From: a bacterium SCSIO 12643
GTDB lineage: Bacteria; Bacteroidota; Bacteroidia; Flavobacteriales_G; Salibacteraceae
Assembly: GCA_024398135.1 (NCBI GenBank)
Contig: CP073750.1
Location: 1,426,001-1,490,000, forward strand
DNA: 64,000 bases
Direction: 5' to 3'
Shown piece by piece: positions 57,501 to 64,000 of the stretch (its first letter is position 1; every line of letters starts with the position of its first letter). A program made the position numbers and the translations under genes. The notes below the pieces were generated by a model, which worked only from the letters and a program-made list of their open reading frames with translations, did no database searches and had not been told where the DNA came from.

Positions 57501-59580
57501 ATGTATGCGTCTTAGGGGTAAAAACTTCCGTTAACCCGGTCTCCCAACCTCCTGTTAGATCAGTCGCAGAAGTACAACCCATACGAATCGTAAAATTGGC
57601 ATAATTTATCGTGGTTCCTATACTGGCGACATCCAATCCCAAAGAACTAATCGTTCCAGGCAACACACCGGCAGCAGTTAATTCAGCTGCTGTAAATAAC
57701 ATTTGATGACGTGCTCCATTAAAGCTATTTCCATAAGGAGCAGGGAATGTACTAAAGGTATTGGTTGCAGTTCCCGTTCCAATTGGAACAGAAGTTGGAG
57801 TCGTACACGCATCAGTACTTACCCCACAAGTTGGATATGCTCGCGCATAAATAGCACCATCCGAACCACCATTACATGTTACAGAATCCACACTGTCAAT
57901 CACCACCGTTGGTGGAACTGGTTCTTGAATAATAGCAGATTGAGATTGAGTACAACCATTGGCATCGGTAACTGTCAAAGTATATGTTCCGGCACATTTA
58001 CCCATGATAGAAGATGTGGTTTCCCCACTACTCCACAAATAAGATAGTGGTGCCTGCCCCCCAAAGACAGAGGTACTAATTGCCCCTATACACGTGGATG
58101 AACAATCATCATCCGTAATATTGGTAATCGTAATTGATATTGGAAAAGCATCCTGAATGACAAATAGAGTATCCCATGTATTCGTGGATGGATCGGGATC
58201 ACCCAAATCCCGGACTTGCAATCCATAAAATCCAGCACACATACCGGTAATACTCGCTAACCCCTGACAACACCAAGTTCCTGTAGGTGCCCAGGTATAT
58301 TGATATGGCCCAACACCCCCTGAAGCGACTACCGTTGCCGTACCGTCACACACACCGTTACAACTGATATTGGTGGTTGTTAATGCTCCTGTTAGATTTG
58401 ACGGAGGTGGAATAATCACTTGAATTGCAACTGAGTTTACACCCGAAATCGGACAAGCACTATCACTCGCCTGAAAAGTTACCGTATTATTTGTATTCAT
58501 CCCCGCAGGCACCGTCCAACAGATGGTTGCAGTCACCGGGTTTGTTCCTGAATAAGATACTGTTGACCCAGGTAATGCAGAAGTTGCATTTGAAATCACT
58601 GTCACAACATCAGTTAAGTTTGAATCACTAAATACTGCATCGAAACAAAATTGATCACCCACATTAGCAGTAACCTCTAAAGGCCCTGTAAATGAAGCTG
58701 ATCCTGATGTATTCACTAAATTTGTTAATGCTGTTGGGACATTAGGAATCTTGTTAGGATAATTCAGTACAACAAACTGAATATCGCGCTGAACTGTTGA
58801 GATTACCTGACCGGCTCCATTGTACTCAGTAACTCGAACTACGATAATAAAGTTACCTGTAATTGTTGGCGTAAAATTTAACTGTCCCGTAGCCGCATCA
58901 ATAGTGATCCCAGGAATTGGAACGGTAGCAGAATATCCGGAATTATATGACAGGTTACCACTCGCTTCTCTTGCTGTTACCAATTCATATGTTAAACTAT
59001 CTCCATCATTTTCAACTACACCATAATTATAATTTACTGCCTGATTTACCAAAACATATGGAATTGGTGGCGCTGTATATTCTGGCGAACTATTATTCGG
59101 ATATAAAACAGAATTTAAAGTTGCTGTGATAAAGAAACCGTTGCTATTTACCCCCCCAACTACATTGACAGCAACGTTTCTCGCAAAATTGCTAAACGAA
59201 AAAGTATAATCCGAACAATGGGTGGATAATTGAACTATCCCGGTATACTCGTATTTCTGCATCCCAGGTAAAAAACCTCCATTACATGTACTTTGACCAA
59301 TCATAGCCGGACAAATCTGAGAGACTTCAGTTCCCCCAACATTTTGAAGGGTCACTAATAAGTTTTGTGTTCCTGTACATGAACTGTTAATCGTAATACT
59401 CTCATTTCCTGTAACCGGAATTCCGGCACAATCTCGATAAACTGTCAGAGTCACCAAAAAAGAGTCATTTCCCAAGTGTTCGTAGGTAATTTCACCACCT
59501 GCAATGTGCGTGGCATTTGCGGTAGACGGCAAAAACCATGAAAGGCTAATTATCGACAAGAGGAGTAATAAATGCTTCAT
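48556..59580 (-). CDS. Giant T9SS type B adhesin with about 37 SprB repeats
   Basis: Using ATG 59580 (MKHLLLLLSIISLSWFLPS) the protein has 3,674 residues. An earlier ATG (59679) precedes the signal peptide. The N-terminal ~330 residues include ATHIAGGEITYEHLGNDSF and Ig-like modules. About 37 SprB repeats of ~70-75 residues follow, with the core SCNGVCDG--T---GGT-PY-Y-WSNG and LCAGTYTVTVTDANGC. One repeat near 57.2-57.9 kb carries an inserted ~200-residue domain. A PKD-like part (SDPTVANPIATPTVTTLYTV) precedes the sorting domain (SGFTPNGDGSNDTWELDFL, YNRWGELLF). SprB-type adhesins move on the surface during gliding. Confidence 0.95.
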   Translation of the reverse strand: MKHLLLLLSIISLSWFLPSTANATHIAGGEITYEHLGNDSFLVTLTVYRDCAGIPVTGNESITINSSCTGTQNLLVTLQNVGGTEVSQICPAMIGQSTCNGGFLPGMQKYEYTGIVQLSTHCSDYTFSFSNFARNVAVNVVGGVNSNGFFITATLNSVLYPNNSSPEYTAPPIPYVLVNQAVNYNYGVVENDGDSLTYELVTAREASGNLSYNSGYSATVPIPGITIDAATGQLNFTPTITGNFIIVVRVTEYNGAGQVISTVQRDIQFVVLNYPNKIPNVPTALTNLVNTSGSASFTGPLEVTANVGDQFCFDAVFSDSNLTDVVTVISNATSALPGSTVSYSGTNPVTATICWTVPAGMNTNNTVTFQASDSACPISGVNSVAIQVIIPPPSNLTGALTTTNISCNGVCDGTATVVASGGVGPYQYTWAPTGTWCCQGLASITGMCAGFYGLQVRDLGDPDPSTNTWDTLFVIQDAFPISITITNITDDDCSSTCIGAISTSVFGGQAPLSYLWSSGETTSSIMGKCAGTYTLTVTDANGCTQSQSAIIQEPVPPTVVIDSVDSVTCNGGSDGAIYARAYPTCGVSTDACTTPTSVPIGTGTATNTFSTFPAPYGNSFNGARHQMLFTAAELTAAGVLPGTISSLGLDVASIGTTINYANFTIRMGCTSATDLTGGWETGLTEVFTPKTHTLSTGWNTHNFDVKYFWDGLSNLVVEVCFNSPTSTASGNALTRYTPTTNQSVRYFHDNTLSVCSSTAMTATSTNRPNVRFGNCASSFTYAWSPAPAAGQTTPTASNLTAQTYTITVTSVGDGCTATTTATVNEPTLILPNVTQTGPISCPGQCDASITAAPTGGQGPYTYAWDNGLPATASHSNLCAGTYNVTVTDAKMCSVTGSITVSDPTPIIVSSTVNTVISCNGVCDGNVTINASGGTAPLTITWPGGATGPTQGSLCAGSYDVTITDAGGCSVTHNVNLTQPAVLTTTLVTVGTILCNGDQTVNINSITTGGTVGYNYLWSSGPTTPGLTNVGAGTYTLTVTDDHGCTATDQVTITEPDPLVASITQTAFIQCNGDLTASITASAIGGTLNYGYAWSNGPTTPVNANIGAGTYTVTVTDANGCTDTETIVVTEPTAIAANLTVVTPISCNGVCDGSVTINPSGGTGPYTVQWINGITFVGNTATNLCGGVNYDVTITDANNCQHVEPFTLTEPALLTASINLDQGISCGGVCDAQITAVPTGGTGPFTYVWNNGLPANASHSNLCAGTYNVTITDANLCTATSSITITEPPVLVGAVAQAGTILCNGDQTVTLTASATGGTPVYGYAWSNGPVTAINANVGAGTYTVTITDANGCTDVVTEIVSGPTLLTATNTVNNHASCNGVCDGSATVTAAGGTPNYSYAWPGGLTGPTQNALCGGTYIVTITDDNGCDTTTTVVINEPQAINLSSSNISHVSCNGVCDGSATVTATGGTNPITITWPGGATGGTQNNLCAGTYVVTATDANSCSNTISITITEPNALSISLAQVGTILCNGDSTVTINSTVTGGTPTFSYLWSTGSTNANLVNTGAGTYTVTVTDDNGCTATASTVVTEPTVLDVTITQTGFISCGGLPTASLLATGSGGTNPYSFSWSNGAGTAAISSLPAGPYTVTITDGNGCTDTASFIITQPTPIVANQTIVNGVSCNGVCDGSVTYAPTGGTPGYTITWPAGVTVSNDTATALCGNTNYIVTITDANSCTITDTINLVEPTAVSGTINLDQGISCGGICDAQITATGSGGTGPYTYAWSNGLSGATINNLCAGSYTVTITDANLCTGTASITITQPSPVVTTITQTGTILCFGDSTVTLTASTTGGTGPYTYLWNTGATGPVITNTGAGTYSLTTTDANSCSVVTPFVVTEPADIVLTANITSQISCNGACDGAATVIAVGGTPGMTFTWPGGATGPSQSGLCAGSYVVTVTDANACSETITVNLVDPQGIVIITNVTSHVSCNGVCDGEATITLSGGTSPLTIAWPSGGNGTTESGLCAGTHTVTVTDANSCSSTATIVINDASLMTVSLVETSGITCNSACDGVVSATVSGGTAPYLVVWPGSDTTDVKTGLCAGSYTVTVVDANGCSTTQSVTLTEPNALAVNVSISNAITCNGVCDGELTANVTGGTAPYTVTWSNGTNGTVAGSLCAGSYTVTVVDANGCTTTGSMTITEPSAITATPQAIDALCGACDGVIIITGTSGGDGGPYTYNWSGGTPTPLPNSIINLCAGVYTVTITDGSGCTAVITQGISNIGGPTSANFNRTNPTCNGGSNGSLTVTPSGGSGSYSYSWSSGGSNATETGLSAGVHFVTITDGNGCILIASDTLFEPDPIVNTPVIVDASCNSTCDGSITLTTTGGTGPYTYAWNNSMTGSVITGLCDGAYIVTTTDANSCTKLDTFNVGEPVALSASIAITNPISCNGTCDGEMTATVTGGTAPYSISWSNGGIGNIAVGLCGGTYTLTVTDANGCSTTASSAINFPPPISTNIATTDATCGACDGQIALTGTIGGNGGPYTYAWSNGASTSTISNLCPGVYTVTMTDVSGCNALVAIPVGNIGGPTSAPISLVNPTCNGVCDGSMTVAPVGGTGPYSYAWSSGGTTDSESGLCAGIYFVTVTDANGCVFIGTDTLVEPTPIIINEVISHVTCNGLCDGSITLTTSGGTGPYSFVWSNGSSTGGLSNLCAGSYTVTVTDANGCSSVRTYTVTEPALLTVSLGITSPISCNGSCDGMITATISGGTSPFTYAWSNSGSGNSINSLCDGAYSVTVTDGNGCTATASQTISEPAAITATLTPTNATCGVCDGQITITNTAGGDGGPYSYAWSNSGTGTTINNLCPGTYSVTITDGSGCTAVLSAPISNNGGPTGATFVNRDPSCSGLCDGMTRVTPIGGAGPYTYAWSNGSVVDSAYALCAGVHTVTITDANGCIFIASDTLSDPAPIVNVETIVDASCNGVCDGSITLVTSGGTGPYNYAWSNSGNTNSISALCAGSYTVTVTDDNGCTVVNTYNVTEPTPIQVSIVGLDANCSNVCDGTATATATGGTGPYTYAWSNSDVGPIASNLCGGTTYDVTVTDANGCTTTGSVTISSPPALVIDNIIVTNPGCGASDGSLETVISGGTPGYTISWNGTPGNPIVNIPSGSYLLSVTDANGCVVTSTVPLSDAGTLGMTLSTTDVPCDGSCVGTATATPTGGTGPFSYQWSNGDLTQTATNLCAGQVIVTVTDAVGGCMAVDTVTVNQIPGLNISMAFTDNTNCNSVCDGTATATVSGSTGTVTYAWSNGGPNSPTLTGLCAGTYTVTATDAAGCSAIDSVIISDGVPLALTVDTVIKANCLNTNDGGVQITATGGIPTYSYNWTGPNGFTSGNQNIGFLFVGTYYVTVTDQNGCTVTDSAVVTANTNLTVSLADQIICDGSDSVLLNPVVSGANGAITYQWYNLGGAVIGNDSTLMVPVTGDTIYYIVGVVSGGCSALDTAAVAKGQIPDVDAGVGQTIIRGQDVKLGGNPTTSWGGSTFLWSPGASLSDPTVANPIATPTVTTLYTVTVTNIVGCTNSDTITITVNKKLKVISGFTPNGDGSNDTWELDFLDKYPQAQVDVYNRWGELLFHSEDGYTTPWDGTFEGEPVPVGTYYYVIDLKDGDFPEPISGPVTIMR
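50225..52965 (-). repeat. Three-copy superunit of four SprB repeats
   Basis: Within the adhesin, three blocks of about 915 bp follow each other (about 52965-52050, 52050-51135, 51135-50225). Each has the same order of four repeat types: a CGACDG or CGVCDG repeat without the usual CNG, a repeat after GGPTSA or GGPTGA, a DASCN or HVTCN repeat, and an ISCNG-type repeat. The blocks are diverged, so amplification is not recent. Confidence 0.75.
53415..56630 (-). repeat. Two-copy superunit of seven SprB repeats
   Basis: Two blocks of about 1.6 kb (about 56630-55025 and 55025-53415) carry seven repeat types in the same order, starting with GTILCNGDQTV / GTILCNGDSTV and including an SCNGVCDGSV repeat with an N-Y insertion (CGGVNYDV / CGNTNYIV) and a DQGISCGG repeat in both. 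This shows duplication of a 7-repeat block. Confidence 0.75.
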
Positions 59581-59706
59581 ATATGTAGTTCTAGGTTCAA
59601 TTTTATGTGTAATACGCTCCTTATGAGACGTAAAGACACACCAATTAGTTGCCATTTTTTTAATGGCACTAAAATACAAGGAAAAGTTGTTAATAAAAAT
59701 TAATTT

Positions 59707-61791
59707 CTATCCAATCAGATCTCCCGGATTATTATAGGAGTCTCCAGACACTAAACCTAGCTCACCTTTTTCGTTTTCAGCCATTAATAACATTCCCTCA
59801 GAAACAACTCCACGAATTTTTCTTGGAGGCAAATTCATCAAAACAGTCACCTGTTTATTAACAATTTCTTCCGGGCTAAATTGTTGAGCAATACCTGAAA
59901 CAATGGTTCTAATATCTAATCCGGTATCAACTTTTAACTTCAGCAACTTATCTGCTTTTTTGACTTTTTCCGCTTCCAGTACTTTACCGATTCGCACATC
60001 CATTTTCAAAAAGTCATCAAAAGAGATATTTTCTTTTTGTGATAAAACCTCTTTTTTTTGTGACTCTTTTTCCTTTTCAGCTTTTCGCACATTCAACTTT
60101 TCCACCTGCTTTTCGATCAACTCATCCTCGATTTTTGAAAATAACAATCCAGGCTTTTGAAATTGTGCTCCTGCCGGTAACAAATCAGATTTTCCTGCAA
60201 CGTTCCAGTTTTTATTTTCTTGATTCAAGAACGTATTTAGCTTATCACTGGTATGTGGTAAAAATGGTCTTAAAACAATGGCTAGATTCGCTACAATTTG
60301 ATTCGAAACATGCAAGATGGTCTCTACTCGTTTCGGATCCGTTTTAGCTAATTTCCATGGCTCAGTATCCGCTAAATATTTATTTCCTAATCTTGCCAAA
60401 TACATCGCAGCACTCAATGCTTCACGATATTTATGCGCTTTGATTTTTTCCGCGATTTTAACCGGAATTTCAGCCATTTCATTGAGCACTTGCTGATCAA
60501 CTTCGGTCAACTCTCCCAACTCCGGCATTACACCACCATAGTATTTATTCGTCAATACCAATGAACGATTCACAAAGTTTCCTAAAATGGCAACCAGCTC
60601 ATTATTCACTCTGGCCTGATAGTCTTTCCAGGTAAATTCACTATCCTTATTCTCAGGTGCAATGGAGGTCAAAACATACCTCAATTCATCTTCTTTGCCT
60701 TCAAATTCAGAAATATACTCATGTAACCACACGGCCCACTCCCTGGAAGTTGAAATTTTATCTCCTTCCAAATTCAAGAACTCATTGGCAGGTACATTAT
60801 ACGGTAAATTTAAGTTACCATGTGCTTTTAGTAGAATTGGGAAAATAATTGCATGGAATACAATATTATCCTTAGCGATAAAGTGAGTTAGATGTGTATT
60901 TTCATCCTTCACCCAGTAATCTTCCCAATTTTTATTCTTGTCTTTCGCCCACTGTTTGGTTGCGGAAATATAACCAATAGGTGCATCTAACCACACATAC
61001 AACACTTTGCCGTCCGCATCTTTTAACGGTACTGGAACTCCCCAATCTAAATCTCTGGTCATTGCTCTGGCTCCCAAACCTCCATCAATCCAACTCATGC
61101 ACTGTCCCAACACCTGATTTCTCCATTCGGCTGGAACATGTTGTTCTTCCCCGTCTAATTTTCCGGTTTTAATCCATTCTTTCAACCACTCCTCATCACG
61201 ATTCATTGGCAAATACCAATGTTTGGTCGTTTTCATTTTGGGAGTCTTCCCGGATAAAGTGGATTTTGGATCAATCAACTCAGTTGGACTTAATGCCGTA
61301 CCACACTTCTCACATTGATCTCCGTAAGCATTTTCATTTCCACATTTAGGACATGTTCCAGTCACATAACGATCAGCTAGAAACTGATTAAATTCCTCAT
61401 CATAAAACTGTTCCGACTCTTCAACTTCAAAAACATCATTCTCCACTAATTTCAAAAAGAATTCTGAGGCAGTTTCATGATGCAATTCAGAAGAAGTTCT
61501 GTGATATATATCAAAATCAATCCCAAAATCAGCAAATGCTTTTTTATTGATATCATGATATTTATCTACAATTTCCTGCGGAGTAATCCCTTCTTTTTTG
61601 GCCCGTAAAGTAATTGCTGCACCATGCTCGTCCGATCCACAAACAAATACTACATCCTCCTCATTCATTCTTAAAAACTTCACATAGATATCTGCTGGCA
61701 AATAAGCCCCGGCAATATGCCCAATATGTAATGGTCCGTTTGCATAAGGTAATGCGGAAGTAACTAAATGTCTTTTTGGATTTGAAGTCAT
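59707..61791 (-). CDS. metG: Methionyl-tRNA synthetase with C-terminal tRNA-binding domain
   Basis: The protein has 694 residues. HIGH motif is in [17 protein letters not shown], zinc knuckles [18 protein letters not shown], and the KMSKS loop appears as GDKISTSR. Anticodon-binding helices follow, then a charged linker and a Trbp111-type domain at about 590-694 ([20 protein letters not shown]), which helps bind tRNA and dimerise. It is the only metG in the window. A TATATTTG box lies upstream; the adhesin starts 127 bp downstream. Confidence 0.96.
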   Translation of the reverse strand: MTSNPKRHLVTSALPYANGPLHIGHIAGAYLPADIYVKFLRMNEEDVVFVCGSDEHGAAITLRAKKEGITPQEIVDKYHDINKKAFADFGIDFDIYHRTSSELHHETASEFFLKLVENDVFEVEESEQFYDEEFNQFLADRYVTGTCPKCGNENAYGDQCEKCGTALSPTELIDPKSTLSGKTPKMKTTKHWYLPMNRDEEWLKEWIKTGKLDGEEQHVPAEWRNQVLGQCMSWIDGGLGARAMTRDLDWGVPVPLKDADGKVLYVWLDAPIGYISATKQWAKDKNKNWEDYWVKDENTHLTHFIAKDNIVFHAIIFPILLKAHGNLNLPYNVPANEFLNLEGDKISTSREWAVWLHEYISEFEGKEDELRYVLTSIAPENKDSEFTWKDYQARVNNELVAILGNFVNRSLVLTNKYYGGVMPELGELTEVDQQVLNEMAEIPVKIAEKIKAHKYREALSAAMYLARLGNKYLADTEPWKLAKTDPKRVETILHVSNQIVANLAIVLRPFLPHTSDKLNTFLNQENKNWNVAGKSDLLPAGAQFQKPGLLFSKIEDELIEKQVEKLNVRKAEKEKESQKKEVLSQKENISFDDFLKMDVRIGKVLEAEKVKKADKLLKLKVDTGLDIRTIVSGIAQQFSPEEIVNKQVTVLMNLPPRKIRGVVSEGMLLMAENEKGELGLVSGDSYNNPGDLIG

Positions 61792-61813
61792 GACAGCTTT
61801 AATATTTAGCGCG

Positions 61814-61821
61814 CAAATATA
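61814..61821 (-). promoter_or_regulatory. -7 box of metG
   Basis: The minus strand reads TATATTTG, 22 bp before ATG 61791. The rest of the 331-bp gap to the next gene holds the plus-strand promoter below and nothing else I can identify. Confidence 0.5.
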
Positions 61822-62031
61822 GTTTGATTCTCTATGATTTCACATAGAATCAAGCCGTACATTCAATCAGAGATCAACTAAAAAACACTTTCTTTTAAAT
61901 TATAGAGCTTTTCTGCAGTTTCCCAAAGCGATTTCCTGTGATTTGGATGGGCCATATATATTAAGCATTTTAATTTTACACCTAACGTAAGAAAAGTAAA
62001 ATTAACTTGTCTAAATTACTATATATTTTTC

Positions 62032-62039
62032 TACATTTG
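62032..62039 (+). promoter_or_regulatory. -7 box of the fibronectin-repeat protein
   Basis: TACATTTG lies 83 bp before ATG 62123, leaving an AT-rich leader of about 75 nt. Confidence 0.45.
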
Positions 62040-62122
62040 TAAACACATTAGTCTATGTATAAGATTAATGTTTAAACTCTATAAATAACACTTTTTATTA
62101 ATTCTAAATTCAAGTAAATCTC

Positions 62123-64000
62123 ATGAAAAATTTATTCTTGATCTTCTTGTTTTGTGCTTCTATTTTTATGGTGAATGCACAAATAACTAAAACAATTACT
62201 CCTTATCAAGTAAAAACAGGCTCTCATACTAAAAATCTAACCACAGGCAATTATAGCTGGCTGTATTCAACTACCGAATTAAAAGCGGGTTTTATCGGGA
62301 ACGATCTAAATACCGAATATTCTAGAAAAGCTTTAGCATACTTCGATCTAGGCAATTTAAACGTAGGGGATTTGACCCAGGTGAAACTCAAATTTAAAAT
62401 GAATAAAATCCAATACGCACCTGGTGATCAATCCAATGCAAATATTGGTATTGTGTCTTTTCCATATATATGTACAGCTTCTAATGGTCCTGACGTTCAC
62501 AATTGGTTTAACAATTCACCTTTTTATTTAAAGGAAGTTAGCACCAACGTTACTTCAGCCTCCTCACCAGCGGCTTTTACAATCACCATTCCAGGAACTT
62601 ACACATCTCCATCTGGAGCTACATACACCATAGACCTAACCACTCTGGGATCTGCAAATAACAATCAGTTCACCATTGGTTTCACCTGTTCTCAAACTAT
62701 GGCTTGCACAAGAGTTGCCGAATTCACTGATGTAAAAATAGAAATCACACATTGTGGTGCACTTGGCAATATATCTGGTTTAACTTCATCAACAGGTACG
62801 AATTCTGTACAGCTATCCTGGAATTCTGTTAATCATGCCTCTTCATATGAAATTTATGATTGCTCCGGAAATCTAATAGGAACAACTACATCAACATCAT
62901 ACACACATTCAAACCTTTCTCCAGGAACCAGCTATCAATATAAGGTTAAACCTGTAAATGGATGTAATCCATCAAACCTGTCTAATTGTATTACTGCGGT
63001 TACCAAACTATCCACTCCTAGTAATCTGACCATCAACACCAATTCTAATTCAAGTGTAACTCTTAATTGGAATTCATCAAGTGGAGCCAATTACTATCAA
63101 ATATATAGTTGCTCAGGAACCCAAATTGCAAATAATGTAACGGGTACATCCAAAACAATCAACAATCTTCAATCAGGTGTTAGTCACTCATTTAAAATAA
63201 GAGCGGTAAAAAGTTCTACAAATGTATATTCTACGTATTCCTCTTGCAAAACCGTCACACTTGCACCTTCAACTCCTGTAAATATCTCAGCAAATCCAAC
63301 TTCACATAATTCTGTTCAATTAAGTTGGAGCCCAAGTATCGGAGCAAATTCATATAAGATTTACAATTGTAATGGCACGCTTATAGGTACCTCAAACACC
63401 AATAACTACACACATAACGGACTAACTCAATTAACAACATATACCTATAGAATTAAAGCTTTTAATTCTGGAGGAGGGTCTCCTAATTCTAACTGTGTAT
63501 CTACATTGACTCCGATTGCTACTCCAACAGGGCTCACATCTATTGATGTTGATGAAGACTTTGTAGAACTTGAATGGAACCCTGTATCTGGCGCTTCATA
63601 TTATGAAATTTATAATTGTAACGGGAATCTAATTCAATCTAACATCAATGCAACTTCAACTTTTGTTTCTAATCTTACTTCTGGAAACTATTATTCCTTC
63701 AAAGTAAGAGCTATTGGAAGTGGAAGCACTTCATTCTTATCTTCATGCTATGGCGTATACACCTTAACAAAATCCGCAGTAGTATCTGTAACAACCGTTT
63801 CTCAATCTGAGTTAGCGCTAAATTGGAGTCCTATCAATGGAGCAATTCTGTACAGGATCTATAACTGTAATAATAATTTCATTGCCTCTACTACATCAAC
63901 CAGCTACAACGCTACTAATCTTAATTCTTCAACTCAATATGGCTACATAGTCAAATCGGTTAATGGAGACAATGTAGAAACTTCTGCAAATTGTGTTACA
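62123..64000 (+). CDS. Secreted fibronectin type III repeat protein, 3' part beyond the window
   Basis: The frame is open for all 626 codons to the window edge. A signal peptide (MKNLFLIFLFCASIFMVNA) precedes a ~190-residue N-terminal domain (KALAYFDLGNLNVGDLTQVK, FTIGFTCSQTMACTRVAEF), probably a carbohydrate-binding-like beta sandwich. From about residue 215 at least five FN3 modules repeat (SVQLSWNSVNHASSYEIYDC, VELEWNPVSGASYYEIYNC). A conserved Cys-N/S-G follows each Tyr strand. A T9SS sorting domain is expected further on but is not visible. Confidence 0.88.
   Translation, partial: MKNLFLIFLFCASIFMVNAQITKTITPYQVKTGSHTKNLTTGNYSWLYSTTELKAGFIGNDLNTEYSRKALAYFDLGNLNVGDLTQVKLKFKMNKIQYAPGDQSNANIGIVSFPYICTASNGPDVHNWFNNSPFYLKEVSTNVTSASSPAAFTITIPGTYTSPSGATYTIDLTTLGSANNNQFTIGFTCSQTMACTRVAEFTDVKIEITHCGALGNISGLTSSTGTNSVQLSWNSVNHASSYEIYDCSGNLIGTTTSTSYTHSNLSPGTSYQYKVKPVNGCNPSNLSNCITAVTKLSTPSNLTINTNSNSSVTLNWNSSSGANYYQIYSCSGTQIANNVTGTSKTINNLQSGVSHSFKIRAVKSSTNVYSTYSSCKTVTLAPSTPVNISANPTSHNSVQLSWSPSIGANSYKIYNCNGTLIGTSNTNNYTHNGLTQLTTYTYRIKAFNSGGGSPNSNCVSTLTPIATPTGLTSIDVDEDFVELEWNPVSGASYYEIYNCNGNLIQSNINATSTFVSNLTSGNYYSFKVRAIGSGSTSFLSSCYGVYTLTKSAVVSVTTVSQSELALNWSPINGAILYRIYNCNNNFIASTTSTSYNATNLNSSTQYGYIVKSVNGDNVETSANCVT

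Noticed and set aside
49000-58400. Regularly spaced repeats that might suggest a CRISPR array
   Set aside because: The period is about 210-230 bp, repeats are diverged and keep one reading frame. They encode SprB protein repeats. No CRISPR repeats or cas genes were seen anywhere in the window.
48585-59129. Many plus-strand open frames opposite the giant adhesin
   Set aside because: They are antisense shadows of a repeat-rich gene: their translations repeat the same low-complexity patterns with no start signals or known domains, while the minus strand codes continuously.

Overview
The window is low-GC DNA from a member of the Bacteroidota, most likely Flavobacteriales. Three things show this: type IX secretion (T9SS) C-terminal sorting domains with a PorP/SprF protein next to a giant SprB-repeat adhesin; promoters of the Bacteroidota type (TAnnTTTG box just before the start codon); and housekeeping genes of that phylum. 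The genus cannot be fixed from the sequence. A Fluviicola- or Crocinitomix-like marine or freshwater bacterium is an inference from the style of the T9SS proteins.

Region 1 (1-14.9 kb) is accessory DNA that I read as an integron-like cassette array. A 382-residue tyrosine recombinase (13702-14850, minus) is followed in the same direction by cassettes whose genes all lie on the minus strand. In order they carry: a small secreted protein; a four-gene mercury-type metal module; an ArsR regulator with two SRPBCC proteins; a five-gene cassette; a HEPN/RES-type toxin; and a fused restriction-modification enzyme with its XRE regulator, cut by the window edge. Each junction is an attC-like inverted repeat. 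The decisive point is that the 5' end of each cassette (for example GTTGGGCATA, GTTGGCGGTA, GTTATGCCC, GTTGTATGGC, GTTGTAAAC) is the exact reverse complement of its own 3' half-site, as expected for integron cassettes but not for random intergenic repeats. The recombinase lacks the IntI-specific insertion, and array and integrase share one direction. A frameshifted IS1182-type element sits inside one attC. A second structured repeat with covarying stems brackets the metal operon.

Region 2 (15.1-21.1 kb) is a separate island. Perfect 13-bp direct repeats resembling a tRNA T-arm bound it. It carries a compact operon: XRE regulator, an 821-residue protein with an Hsp90/MORC-like ATPase plus a histidine-kinase module, a receiver protein, an HNH nuclease and an N6-adenine DNA methyltransferase. 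This is a candidate defence system in which a phosphorelay could control restriction-modification.

Region 3 (21.2-47.6 kb) is core chromosome: tRNA-Leu, prs, rplY, pth, comF, free-methionine-sulfoxide reductase, omega-amidase, TlpA and RidA proteins, acyl-CoA carboxylase, an MsbA-like ABC exporter, riboflavin synthase, pdxA, tRNA-Gln, a NodB deacetylase and an ArsR-rhodanese-thioredoxin sulfur/redox operon, with several lipoproteins and T9SS cargo between them.

Region 4 (47.6-64 kb) is surface biology: a PorP/SprF protein directly downstream of a roughly 3,670-residue T9SS adhesin with about 37 SprB repeats in higher-order blocks, then metG, then the start of a secreted fibronectin-III repeat protein that runs off the window.
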